35,048 nt of DNA from Flavobacteriaceae bacterium (GCA_003533785.1 DQCR01000071.1:1-35048), one strand, 5' to 3'. Positions 17,302-26,426 are shown, counted from the stretch's first letter. Notes: generated from the sequence alone by a model not told the origin. Program-made: numbers and translations.

Positions 17302-18365
17302 TGGCGGTCTTTCCCAATAATATTCTCACAAGTTTTGACCAAGTAAAAGGTTAACATCCAAAGGTTTTTAAAAGCTTTATTTTGAGTATACCCCTTGGCG
17401 TAGCGAAAGTAAATTTGTTGGACTATACCGGCTAAGCGAAACAATCCATAGACCCGATAAAAACGAAAATCGTCAATCTCAATTCCTGTTTTTTGACTGT
17501 AGTAGTCAATGATTTGGGCTCGAGTTAACATTCCCGCCTGTTGGGTCGGTTGAAGTCTCATTGTTTTGATAAAAAAATCATCGGAAGCTTCTACCCAGTA
17601 GGCCAAACTATTTCCCAAATCCATCAGAGGATCACCAATGGCTGCCATTTCCCAATCCAGGACTCCCAAGATGTCTGACGGATTGTTGGGAGACAGAACC
17701 ACATTATCCAACCGGAAATCATTGTGAATTATACAAAGGCTTTCTTTTTTTGGAAGTTGAGCATCCAACCAGCGCATGACTTTTTTACCCGAGGGAACAT
17801 TCCAGGTGACTGCATTGGCATAGCGCTTATTCCAACCGTGAATTTGGCGCTCTACATAGCCCAATCCTTTTCCGAGTTGAGACAAATTCCCTTTTCGATG
17901 ATCCACTTGATGAAGCTCGATTAGTTTGTCCCAGAAAGAATAACAAAGCTGTTGGACATCAGTGAGATCGTTGCGCAAACCTTGGGGCCAATTTTTTCTA
18001 AGAATAACACCCTCTATACACTCCATCAAGAAAAAGGGAGATCCCAGTACAGCTTCGTCGGGACAGAGGGCCAACATTTGGGGAACATACTTGAAGTGGG
18101 GTTTAAGACTTTTCTGCAACTCATATTCCCGAACCATATTGTGAGCCCCTTGGGCTTTTTTACCGAGAGGAGCTCTGCGGAGAATCAAGTCTTTCTCTTG
18201 ATATTGAAGTCGATAGGTCCAGTTTGAAGCACCACCAGAGAATTGCGTGATTCTTGGACGACCTTTAAGCTCAGGAAATTGCTTTTGCAGCCAAGGCTGC
18301 AATCGGTCTAAATCTAATTCTTCTCCAGGCCGTTGGGGTTTTTCATGATCTTGGTTTGGCCCCAT
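17298..18365 (-). CDS. APH-family phosphotransferase, ACAD10/11 kinase-domain-like
   Basis: This 355-aa protein has the aminoglycoside-phosphotransferase kinase fold. The nucleotide-binding strand is TQFSGGASNWTYRL (40-53), the catalytic loop is IIHNDFRLDNVVL with D216 and N221, and the metal-binding Asp is D237 in GVLDWEMAAIGDPLMDLG. Its closest recognisable type is the kinase domain found in human ACAD10/ACAD11 and bacterial LvaA, which phosphorylates 4-hydroxyacyl-CoA, rather than a drug-resistance enzyme. Support comes from context: its ATG directly abuts the stop of an ACAD10/11-like acyl-CoA dehydrogenase, with no gap. It is third in an SDR-ACAD-APH operon. The substrate is inferred. 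Confidence 0.88.
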   Translation of the reverse strand: MGPNQDHEKPQRPGEELDLDRLQPWLQKQFPELKGRPRITQFSGGASNWTYRLQYQEKDLILRRAPLGKKAQGAHNMVREYELQKSLKPHFKYVPQMLALCPDEAVLGSPFFLMECIEGVILRKNWPQGLRNDLTDVQQLCYSFWDKLIELHQVDHRKGNLSQLGKGLGYVERQIHGWNKRYANAVTWNVPSGKKVMRWLDAQLPKKESLCIIHNDFRLDNVVLSPNNPSDILGVLDWEMAAIGDPLMDLGNSLAYWVEASDDFFIKTMRLQPTQQAGMLTRAQIIDYYSQKTGIEIDDFRFYRVYGLFRLAGIVQQIYFRYAKGYTQNKAFKNLWMLTFYLVKTCENIIGKDRH

Positions 18366-19589
18366 TTAAGGTTGGTATTTTTTGAACTCTTGTTTGGCAA
18401 CAGTTCCAAGGTGAACCTCATCGGGACCGTCGGCCAATCGCAAGGCTCGAGCTTGCATAAAAAAACTACTCAAAGGAAAGTCATCGGAAAGCCCAGCACC
18501 TCCGTGGATTTGCATCGCCAGATCAGTAACTTCTTGAAGAACATTGGGTGCTACTACTTTGATCGCTGCAATTTCAGACAGGCTGTTTTTTACCCCATGT
18601 TGATCTATTTTCCATGCCGTGAACAACGTAAGTAGTCGAACTTGATCAATTGCAATTCGCGCCTTTGCAAAGCGTTCGGAATTACCTCCCAATCGAGCCA
18701 ATGGACGGCCAAAGGCTTCTCGTGTTCCGCTCCGCAAAAGAGCCATTTCCAATGCTCGCTCTGCCGCACCAATGCAACGCATGCAGTGATGGATTCGTCC
18801 AGGACCCAATCGGCCTTGTGCAATAGCAAATCCAGAACCCAGATCCTGAATGAGGTTGGCTTTGGGTACGCGAACTTTATCAAAGATTATCTCACCGTGT
18901 CCCCCGGGAGGATCATAAGCACCGAAGGTGTTTTGCATTCGGAGGATTTTGACCCCATCGGCATCCAATGGCACCAAGACCATACTGTGCTGTTGGTGTC
19001 GTGGTGCTTCAGGATTTGTTTTTCCAAGTACTATAGCGACAGCAGCATCGGGATGGCCCAAACCCGTTGACCACCATTTTCTTCCTTCAATCACAATCTC
19101 ATCTCCCTCGGGAACGATAGATGTCTCAATATTAGTTGCATCGGAAGAAGCCACTTGAGGTTCTGTCATGCAAAAAATAGATTTTATTTCCGATTGTAAA
19201 AGGGGGTGAAGCCATTTTTCTTGTTGAGCCTCGGTTCCAAAGTGATAAAGCACTTCCATATTGCCAGTATCAGGAGCATTGCAATTGAACCATTCAGCCG
19301 CATTGTAGACCCGTCCCATTTCTTCGGCCAGAGGAGCATACTCGAGAACACTCAACCCTTGTCCCCATTTGGAATCAGGCAGGAATAAATTCCATAGTCC
19401 GGCTTCTTGAGCACGTGTTTTAATTCCAGCAACCCCAGGGTAATCTGTCCATTCCTTCCATCGGGGGTGACTGTTGTTTTGTTGGTGATGCTTTAGATAG
19501 CTTTCTTCTACAGGATAGACCTCTGCTTGCATGAATTCCTTAAGACGGGACAGGTATTCTTGGGAACGTTTTGAAGGGTTGAAATCCAT
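18366..19589 (-). CDS. acyl-CoA dehydrogenase, ACAD10/11-like
   Basis: A 407-aa flavin-dependent acyl-CoA dehydrogenase. The order is an N-terminal helical domain, a middle beta domain with CMTEPQVASSDATN and GRKWWSTG around the FAD, and a C-terminal helical domain with GREAF-type REAFGRPLARLGG, QIHGGAGLSDDFPL and a closing DGPDEVHLGTVAK. TEPxVASSDATN and DGPDEVH are the pattern of the ACAD10/11 group rather than of straight-chain FadE. The SDR gene ends 2 nt before its start and the APH kinase starts immediately after its stop. In the human enzymes the kinase and dehydrogenase are one polypeptide, and together they convert 4-hydroxyacyl-CoA into beta-oxidation intermediates. I infer the same task here. 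Confidence 0.93.
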   Translation of the reverse strand: MDFNPSKRSQEYLSRLKEFMQAEVYPVEESYLKHHQQNNSHPRWKEWTDYPGVAGIKTRAQEAGLWNLFLPDSKWGQGLSVLEYAPLAEEMGRVYNAAEWFNCNAPDTGNMEVLYHFGTEAQQEKWLHPLLQSEIKSIFCMTEPQVASSDATNIETSIVPEGDEIVIEGRKWWSTGLGHPDAAVAIVLGKTNPEAPRHQQHSMVLVPLDADGVKILRMQNTFGAYDPPGGHGEIIFDKVRVPKANLIQDLGSGFAIAQGRLGPGRIHHCMRCIGAAERALEMALLRSGTREAFGRPLARLGGNSERFAKARIAIDQVRLLTLFTAWKIDQHGVKNSLSEIAAIKVVAPNVLQEVTDLAMQIHGGAGLSDDFPLSSFFMQARALRLADGPDEVHLGTVAKQEFKKYQP

Positions 19590-19591
19590 AA

Positions 19592-20356
19592 TTAACCAAA
19601 TATTATACGAACCATTTTTGGGCTCAATAAATTCATAAAAATCTTAAAAAAATACCAAGGCCAAAACGGTATAATCGCTGTGTTCTTCTCTTTATCAATA
19701 GCCTTAACCAGTAGACGAGATCCTTTTTCTAAAGAAATCATATAGGGAGGAGGTTTCCCAATTGAATCTGTCATTTCAGATTGGATATAACCTGGAAATA
19801 AAGTGGTGACTTTAATCGGTCGGTTGTACACCTCGATTCGTGCACCCTCTGCCAAACTTTTCAACCCCGCTTTAGTAGCTGCATATACATTAAGTGCCCC
19901 GGGGTAGCCTCGAAAGGCGGACATGGAAGAGACAGCCACTAGGTGGCCGTGATTTTGATCCCTGAAAATTTTAAGAGCCGCTTCCATCTGTGTTAATGCT
20001 GCACAAAAATTGGTCATTGCTGTTTCTCTATTAGGCCCTTCCAAGCCTTTCCCTAAAGAGCCCCCTCGACCGATTCCTGCGTTCACTATCACTCGGTCTA
20101 GCGTGCCCCCTTGGGTCTCAAAAGCAGTGCGAAAGGAATCAAAAATAGAAAAAACAGCTTCGGTGTCGTTGACATCTAAAGATGCTGTTAGTACCTCAAT
20201 GGATGGATTGATCGTTAAAAGTTCCTTTTTAAGTGTTTCGAGCCTCTCTGTCCTTCGGGCACACAAAGCCAAGTGGCATCCCTGCTTAGCAAATTCTTTA
20301 GCCATACCCATTCCTAAACCCGAACTGGCCCCTGTAATCAATATGTTTTTTCGCAT
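19592..20356 (-). CDS. short-chain dehydrogenase/reductase
   Basis: A 254-aa classical SDR. The NAD(P)-binding motif is TGASSGLG (8-15), followed by NAG in VNAGIGRG (92-94) and the catalytic set S143/S144, Y158 and K162 in YAATKAG. RR at 34-35 after the second strand hints at NADPH preference. A C-terminal hydrophobic stretch, about residues 233-250, with aromatic residues could associate with membrane. It is first in the SDR-ACAD-APH operon, so it may interconvert hydroxy- and keto-acyl-CoA in that pathway. The family is certain, the substrate is not. Confidence 0.9.
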   Translation of the reverse strand: MRKNILITGASSGLGMGMAKEFAKQGCHLALCARRTERLETLKKELLTINPSIEVLTASLDVNDTEAVFSIFDSFRTAFETQGGTLDRVIVNAGIGRGGSLGKGLEGPNRETAMTNFCAALTQMEAALKIFRDQNHGHLVAVSSMSAFRGYPGALNVYAATKAGLKSLAEGARIEVYNRPIKVTTLFPGYIQSEMTDSIGKPPPYMISLEKGSRLLVKAIDKEKNTAIIPFWPWYFFKIFMNLLSPKMVRIIFG

Positions 20357-20437
20357 TCTAAATAATTGATCGTTAAAAAGATTTTATTACCCTGCATAAC
20401 AAACCTCTATTGTATTTCAAATCACAATTAAGCATGG

Positions 20438-21535
20438 CTAAATTTTGATGAAAAAATTTTTTTTGAATAAGTAATAAGTAGGGATCCAAATGATGAAAGT
20501 ATAAAATAGAGCATACAGCAGTGAGGCAAATTGCAATGAGATCCCTAAGCTACCCAAAGAAGAAACAAAAGATGTATTGGGCATAATGCCCCAAATTACA
20601 TCCTCATAAAAAACCACTCTTAAGAGACTTGACAGAACATAGGCGAAAATTGCATTGGCTCCAAAATAATTTGCAAAACGCAATCTTTTGTGCTGTTCCA
20701 TCACATCGCATAGATACATACAAACAATCAAAATAAGGGTTGAAATTCCTCCTACCAGTAAAGTAAAAGAAGTACTCCATAAGTTTTTATTGAGTGGAAA
20801 TATGTATTGGGTGAAGTCTCCAAGGATGAACAACACGGCTGCAATCATCGTCAAACGTATCATTCGCTTGTCTAAAGAAACACTTGTTTTTAATTCATAG
20901 CCAACCCACATACCAATCATTCCTGTTACTATCGCTGGAAAAGTACTGAGTATTCCTTCTGGATCCCAAGTGCCTTGCCACATCACCCCTGGCAGATACA
21001 TACGGTCTATAAAATGAGCCCAATTTTTCTCAGGAATCAATAAATCAGGGGCCCCAATTCCGGGAACCGGTATGAAGCACATCAATAGTAAATAGGCTGT
21101 CAAAATGGATATCCCAATCAGCCATTGTTGTTTTTTAGAGGTGTATAAATAGAGTATGGAACAAGCCAGATAGACCCATGCTATTCTCTGAAGTACACCC
21201 GCCCAGCGAATTTCACTAAAGTCAAAGTCATACCACAACCAAAGAAAAGTACCCACAAGGTATATCTTCACAGCGCGAATGAATACATGCTTAGTAAGCT
21301 CGGCTTTGGACTTGGATTCCAATCGTTTGCCCAAGGATAGAACGATTGAGATTCCCACGATAAACAAAAAGGTTGGGAAAATATAATCCGTGGGGGTAAT
21401 CCCATTCCATTCTGCGTGTGACAATGGAGCGTAGATGTGAGTACCTGAACCTGGATTGTTGACGATAATCATAAATAAAATAGTCAACCCTCTAAGAGTG
21501 TCTACAGCGGTAATACGTTGGTTGCTTAAACTCAT
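20438..21535 (-). CDS. nagX: NagX / HGSNAT-like membrane acetyltransferase (DUF5009-type)
   Basis: A 365-aa polytopic membrane protein with about ten hydrophobic segments. Near the N-terminus it has LDTLRG-type VDTLRGLTILFMIIVNNPG, and then YAPLSHAEWNG with H40. In human heparan-alpha-glucosaminide N-acetyltransferase (HGSNAT) the equivalent region carries the acetyl-accepting histidine. Bacterial members are called NagX and are found with N-acetylglucosamine genes. It begins 2 nt after the GH20 stop, so the two are one operon, which fits handling of amino sugars. Whether it acetylates sugars or transports them is not established for bacterial members. No break seen; the start at ATG 21535 is the natural one. 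Confidence 0.85.
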   Translation of the reverse strand: MSLSNQRITAVDTLRGLTILFMIIVNNPGSGTHIYAPLSHAEWNGITPTDYIFPTFLFIVGISIVLSLGKRLESKSKAELTKHVFIRAVKIYLVGTFLWLWYDFDFSEIRWAGVLQRIAWVYLACSILYLYTSKKQQWLIGISILTAYLLLMCFIPVPGIGAPDLLIPEKNWAHFIDRMYLPGVMWQGTWDPEGILSTFPAIVTGMIGMWVGYELKTSVSLDKRMIRLTMIAAVLFILGDFTQYIFPLNKNLWSTSFTLLVGGISTLILIVCMYLCDVMEQHKRLRFANYFGANAIFAYVLSSLLRVVFYEDVIWGIMPNTSFVSSLGSLGISLQFASLLYALFYTFIIWIPTYYLFKKNFFIKI

Positions 21536-21537
21536 AC

Positions 21538-24063
21538 TTAGTTTATTGTAATGGTTCTGCCCCCCCGTCCATTCGAATCAAATGTGCGGAGTTTAATTTT
21601 TTCTCCAGCTTCTATTTTCACTGGTTCTGTAAATAAAATCGATTGATTCGTTGGAATCTTTCCATCAGTCGTATATCTAACAGACATGCCAGGGAACTGC
21701 ACGCGAACGTGTAATAATTCATCACTAATGATTGCTCCAGGCTTGGGTAAATGAAAATCCCAATCGGGATGAAGGCGATTGATCATCGGAAGGGTTCGTT
21801 GACCAAGTGTATTGGTCAATCTATTCCACTGTTTGTTCAACAGTTGTTTTTGCTTTACCATTTCTTTTTCACGAGTCCAAAATGGCTGAGGAGTCCAAGC
21901 ACGCTCTGAAAAGAAAGCAAGATTAGGAAAAAAAAGTTCCTCTAGAATGGAAGAAGATCGAACCGTTTCGGTCCACAATTGAGCCTGTATCCCCAAAAAG
22001 TTATTTCGCCCTTTCTCTGATAATTTTTCCTTGCTTTCGATATAGTCTGCGGTCATGTTGTGTTTTTTATTTAGGGATAGATTCGCAAAGACATTGTCGG
22101 GATCTGTTCCCCAACTCTCTTTATAGGAAACATAACCAGACCAACTCAGTCCATTATTCTCGATATCCTTATCATCGGTCATGTCAAAATAAAATGCTGA
22201 GGAATTACTCATTACCGTTTGGAATCCTAGATTGGCAAATTTATAAATCATATCTTCTCTGCCTTCTCCCCATGAATTATTCCACACATAGGGTATGATT
22301 CCATAGTCAAATTTTTCGTCCTTTATTTTGGTCTCACTTTGAGATTTATCGGAACGTTCCAATAAAACATCCTCCCAAGCGGCCATTTGAATTTGACGCT
22401 CCTCTAAAATAGTCTTCATTCGATTCAGACTATAATTATAAACTTCGTCTATGTTTGTTATCCCTAAGTCATTATTGGACAAAAATTCATCACAAATTGG
22501 CGAGGCTTTCCATACTTGGTAGGGTAGTTCGTCGGCACCAATACTCAATCGCTCCAGCGGAATCTGCGCTGTATCATACATCACAACCATCTCATCAACC
22601 ACTTTTTGAAATAAGTTGTAAAGGCCTTCGCTGCAGATGCAAATAATATTGTCATTGTATCGTTGAGCAGATCGATAGTAGCTTTCATCTTTCGGATCTG
22701 CAAGGTAGAACTCATCGGCTGCGGCTTGGTCCCCCAGGGCCACATATTTTTCATATCTGGCATCCATTGCCTTGATAGCAGCTCTTGCGTGAGAAGGGAA
22801 TCCAAATTGTGGCATAACCTTAATCTCAAGCATTTGGGCGTGTTTCAAAATTGAAATAAACTCTTCTTTGGTCAAGTATCCATTTCCTGTCAGTCCACCA
22901 TTGGCGCCGGAACCGTAGGCAGGAATAAGTTTTTCATTGTTTTGACTGGAGTATCCCCTCTCCGATCCAACTGAAGTGAGCTCAGGCAAACCCGGGATTT
23001 CAATTCGCCATCCTTCATCATCCGACATACGTAAGTCCAAATAGTTTAATTTGAAAAGGCTCATAAGATCGAGAACGTCTTTTATTTTATTGGCATCATG
23101 AAAATTACGAGCGATATCCAACATAAAGCCTCTATGACCATATCTCGGGACATCCTTAATTAAAACCTCTGGCCAGTCTGTTTTTTCAATTGATGCTGTA
23201 TTTACAATTTGCCGAAGGGATTGGAGTGCATATACAAGACCTTGATTGTCGAAAGCCTCAATCATTATCTCCTTTTTGTCAATTTTAAGTGTATAGGCTT
23301 CTTTGATTAGGTTTTGGTTGTGCTCAATAATGAGGTTAGCTCCTGTTGTAGACCATTGAATGGGAATAGTAAAAAAACGACTGATTAGGGGCTCTATCTT
23401 CCTTTTACTTGATTTGAAAACTTCATCAATCGCAACAACCCAAAGCGAGTCTTTTGATCTAAACTCACTAGAAAAATTTTGGGTGGCGGGAGTGGGTATC
23501 ACCCATCCCAACTTTTCTTTGTCAAGGTGTTTCAGACCCTCGAGGGCGGCATATCGATCAGCAGCAGTGGGGATTTGCAAGCCTTCCAATCCGGTTGCAT
23601 TTTTCCAAAGAATTTCGGTTTCTATATCATAGGCTTGTCCGTTTTGAACGATGAATGCCCCCATCGGACCCATAGCCAAACGATCCATAATCCCATCCTG
23701 TTTCATGGGAATAGTGAGAGTTTGCCCAGGAGACAAAGACCATTCCTCATCAAAAGTTAAAATGAAATAATGTTCACCATTCACCCATTCAAAGTCAATC
23801 CCTTCAGGAAGTGACTTAGCATCTACAAAGCCTCTAATTTGATTCCAATGCAACTCCCAGGACCCTCCAGTGAGGGATTGATCACTCTGGTTTTCGAGCG
23901 TGAACTTTACCTGCATTTCACTCTTTAGTGGATCAAAGGATTCTACTTCAAAAATCAATTTTATAGCTTCCAATGATACTTCTGAATGGCAACTCAATAG
24001 GGTTAGAACAGCACAAAAAAGCATAAATTTTATTCTTGTTTTATTCTTGAGGACACTTTTCAT
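21538..24063 (-). CDS. GH20 beta-N-acetylhexosaminidase, chitobiase type, lipoprotein
   Basis: This 841-aa envelope lipoprotein cleaves terminal GlcNAc/GalNAc. Lipobox TLLSC gives lipidated C25. Domain order is that of chitobiase: N-terminal CHB_HEX (about 30-165), GH20b (about 185-300), the catalytic TIM barrel starting at RGFMLDIARNFH (R311, substrate-binding), then a C-terminal CHB_HEX_C-like domain (about 770-841). The catalytic Asp-Glu pair is D511-E512 in SIGADELPYQVW; the usual HxGGDE reads SIGADE here. The late GIQAQLWTE segment is typical. It is first in an operon with nagX and divergent from a sulfatase across 118 bp, suggesting use of a sulfated amino-sugar glycan. Confidence 0.93.
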   Translation of the reverse strand: MKSVLKNKTRIKFMLFCAVLTLLSCHSEVSLEAIKLIFEVESFDPLKSEMQVKFTLENQSDQSLTGGSWELHWNQIRGFVDAKSLPEGIDFEWVNGEHYFILTFDEEWSLSPGQTLTIPMKQDGIMDRLAMGPMGAFIVQNGQAYDIETEILWKNATGLEGLQIPTAADRYAALEGLKHLDKEKLGWVIPTPATQNFSSEFRSKDSLWVVAIDEVFKSSKRKIEPLISRFFTIPIQWSTTGANLIIEHNQNLIKEAYTLKIDKKEIMIEAFDNQGLVYALQSLRQIVNTASIEKTDWPEVLIKDVPRYGHRGFMLDIARNFHDANKIKDVLDLMSLFKLNYLDLRMSDDEGWRIEIPGLPELTSVGSERGYSSQNNEKLIPAYGSGANGGLTGNGYLTKEEFISILKHAQMLEIKVMPQFGFPSHARAAIKAMDARYEKYVALGDQAAADEFYLADPKDESYYRSAQRYNDNIICICSEGLYNLFQKVVDEMVVMYDTAQIPLERLSIGADELPYQVWKASPICDEFLSNNDLGITNIDEVYNYSLNRMKTILEERQIQMAAWEDVLLERSDKSQSETKIKDEKFDYGIIPYVWNNSWGEGREDMIYKFANLGFQTVMSNSSAFYFDMTDDKDIENNGLSWSGYVSYKESWGTDPDNVFANLSLNKKHNMTADYIESKEKLSEKGRNNFLGIQAQLWTETVRSSSILEELFFPNLAFFSERAWTPQPFWTREKEMVKQKQLLNKQWNRLTNTLGQRTLPMINRLHPDWDFHLPKPGAIISDELLHVRVQFPGMSVRYTTDGKIPTNQSILFTEPVKIEAGEKIKLRTFDSNGRGGRTITIN

Positions 24064-24181
24064 AAATCGAATATGTTGGGTTTTGTTGGCATAAGATATT
24101 AATAAAGCTGGGGTTTTTTGTGTAACTTAAAACAAGAATTTTCTGAGGGGTATTTTATAAATAGTCTAAAAACAGAAACTA

Positions 24182-25621
24182 ATGACAGAATTTCGTCTTA
24201 CTCATGCGATGCGCTGGTTTGGTTTGTTAATCGGTTGGGGGTGCTGTATACTCAATTTCAGTTGTACCTCCGAACGCCAACCCAATATCGTCTTTATTCT
24301 AACCGATGATCAGGGTTATGGAGACTTAGGGGTTTATGGTGCTACAGACATCCAAACTCCGCATTTAGATCGCTTAGCCCTAGAAGGGGCCTATTTCACT
24401 TCTTATTATGCAACACAGCCCGTATGTTCTGCTTCGCGCGCCTCTATATTAACAGGCTGTTATTCTGATAGAATTGGAATATTTAATGCTTTTGGACCGG
24501 AATCAAATCTCGGCATCAATCCCGAGGAACTCACGCTGGCAGAGATGTTAAAAAACGAAGGCTATGCCACGGCAATCTTTGGTAAATGGCATTTGGGGAG
24601 TGCCCCAAAATTCAATCCTATACATCATGGTTTTGATGAATTTTACGGAATTCTTTATTCCAATGATATGTGGCCGAAACATCCTGAACAAGGAACTGTA
24701 TTCAACTTTCCTAATCTTGAATTGTATGAAAATGAAACTCCGATTCAAGTATTAGAGGATCAAACTTTCCTGACGGAAGCCTTGACTTCAAAAGCAATCA
24801 CCTATATACAACAACACTCCCAAGAACCCTTTTTTATTTACCTCCCCCATCCACAACCCCATGTTCCCTTGTTTGCCGCCGACGGTTATAAGAATACACA
24901 AGAAAGAGGACTATACGGCGATGTTATTGGTGAAATTGATTCCTCGGTCGGTCGGATCATTTCAACACTGAAAGAAGAAGGAATCTATGAAGACACAATA
25001 ATCGTTTTTACTTCTGATAATGGCCCTTGGCTATCGTATGGAGAGCACTCGGGTTCGGCTGGAATTTTTAGAGAAGGAAAAGGAACCAATTGGGAAGGTG
25101 GACATCGGGTCCCTGGAATTGTCTCCTATCCCAAACGCATCCCTTCGGAAACCAAAATTGAGGTGGCCGCCATGGGAATAGACTGGCTTCCTACCTTAGC
25201 TGAGTTCGCCAACGCGAGCCTTCCAGAATTGAAAATTGATGGGGTCTCTTTGGTCCCCCAACTCACCCGGCAATCTAAAAAATTACCTCACGAAAATTTA
25301 TTTTTTTACTATCGAACTAATGAGTTGCATGCCATACGCCACAAGAATTGGAAGTTTTATGTACCCCACACCTATCGTTCCTTAAATGGTCGCCAAGGAA
25401 CCAACGACGGAAATCCCGTTCCCTATGATATGAATCAGTTGGAAACCCCTGCGCTTTTTAATTTAGAAACAGACCCCCGTGAAACCATCAACCTTGCTGA
25501 TCAAGAACCAGTTCTGGTAGAAAAAATAAATAGAATAGCCGACTCCATTCGCGCTGTCCTTGGAGATCAGTTAACTGGAATAAAAGGGAAAGAAGTTCGG
25601 CCCGTTGGGCGCATCGAGTAA
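24182..25621 (+). CDS. arylsulfatase A-like sulfatase, exported
   Basis: This 479-aa type I sulfatase has formylglycine motif PVCSASRASILTG with C82 and R86, metal ligands D42/D43 in LTDDQGYGDLG and D279/N280 in TSDNG. FGKWHLG and GGHRVPGIVSYP are arylsulfatase A-like signatures. It differs clearly from the other sulfatase in the window. The N-terminus is a hydrophobic export signal; a start at Met10 (24209) gives a neater signal peptide than 24182. C28 in LNFSCTS could be lipidated, but the -3 Asn departs from a good lipobox. It is divergent from the GH20 gene and followed after 67 bp by a DUF1080 lipoprotein. Confidence 0.92.
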   Translation: MTEFRLTHAMRWFGLLIGWGCCILNFSCTSERQPNIVFILTDDQGYGDLGVYGATDIQTPHLDRLALEGAYFTSYYATQPVCSASRASILTGCYSDRIGIFNAFGPESNLGINPEELTLAEMLKNEGYATAIFGKWHLGSAPKFNPIHHGFDEFYGILYSNDMWPKHPEQGTVFNFPNLELYENETPIQVLEDQTFLTEALTSKAITYIQQHSQEPFFIYLPHPQPHVPLFAADGYKNTQERGLYGDVIGEIDSSVGRIISTLKEEGIYEDTIIVFTSDNGPWLSYGEHSGSAGIFREGKGTNWEGGHRVPGIVSYPKRIPSETKIEVAAMGIDWLPTLAEFANASLPELKIDGVSLVPQLTRQSKKLPHENLFFYYRTNELHAIRHKNWKFYVPHTYRSLNGRQGTNDGNPVPYDMNQLETPALFNLETDPRETINLADQEPVLVEKINRIADSIRAVLGDQLTGIKGKEVRPVGRIE

Positions 25622-25688
25622 ATTTTGAAAATCTATCAATTTAGTTGTATATCTTGGTACTAGAAAATCACACAATAAATTCATCCCG

Positions 25689-26426
25689 ATGAAAAAAATA
25701 TTTTTATTACTTGGAATTTTCTTAGTAGCGGCTTGTCAATGGAACTCAGAAAAAGAAAAAAAATCAATTGATACCGACTGGGAAATCATCAATCCCAATC
25801 CCAATAGAATTGAAGGTTGGCTTTTTCATCGGAATAATTCTGCAGACAATGGTTGGTCGATACAAGATGGAGTGATGACCTATAACCATTCGAAAAATAC
25901 ATCTGGCTTGGACAGTAGCTTGATGAGTCCGAAACAGTATTTAAATTTTGAAATCTCGTTTGATTGGAAAACAGAAGACTATGGTAATAGTGGTTTTCTA
26001 TGGGGTGTTCGGGATATTGATAGTTTGAGTCAAACCTATTTCACGGGTCGAGAAATTCAAATCGTGGATCCAGCCGTTTATGAAAATAAGCCTAATATGC
26101 AAAAGGAAAATGCGGGAGCCTTATTTGATATGATCCCACCAAACAAAAAAGTAACTCGCCCTAGTGGTGAATGGAATTCATATTACATTCGCATTCATTA
26201 CGACGATAACCTAGGTGTATTGGTGCACAACAAGGAAGAAGTACTTCGTTTTCCCCTTCGGGGTCCCCAGTGGGATTCGCTTGTAGAAAATAGCAAATTC
26301 AAGACTTGGTCACACTTTGGAAAATATGAGAAAGGCCATATCAGTTTTCAAGCCCATGAGGCCATGGATAAAAACTATCCCGGAATTACCTCCTATCGAA
26401 ATATCAAAATTCGAAGTCTTAATTAA
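25689..26426 (+). CDS. 3-keto-glycoside hydrolase-like (DUF1080) lipoprotein
   Basis: A 245-aa lipoprotein (lipobox LVAAC, C16) with one concanavalin-like DUF1080 domain. Features are WLFHRNNSADNGWSIQDG, then FEISFDWKTEDYGNSGFLWG, a GREIQIVDP segment and a GEWNSYYIRIH strand near the end. Some members of this family hydrolyse 3-keto-glycosides formed after sugar oxidation. The oxidoreductase partner of that route is not present nearby, so the assignment rests on the fold. It follows the sulfatase by 67 bp and overlaps the 3' end of the convergent GH15 gene by 8 bp. Confidence 0.85.
   Translation: MKKIFLLLGIFLVAACQWNSEKEKKSIDTDWEIINPNPNRIEGWLFHRNNSADNGWSIQDGVMTYNHSKNTSGLDSSLMSPKQYLNFEISFDWKTEDYGNSGFLWGVRDIDSLSQTYFTGREIQIVDPAVYENKPNMQKENAGALFDMIPPNKKVTRPSGEWNSYYIRIHYDDNLGVLVHNKEEVLRFPLRGPQWDSLVENSKFKTWSHFGKYEKGHISFQAHEAMDKNYPGITSYRNIKIRSLN

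Noticed and set aside
17298..18365. Aminoglycoside resistance kinase
   Set aside because: The kinase motifs are shared by many families; the context and the neighbouring ACAD10/11-like gene point to an acyl-CoA substrate.
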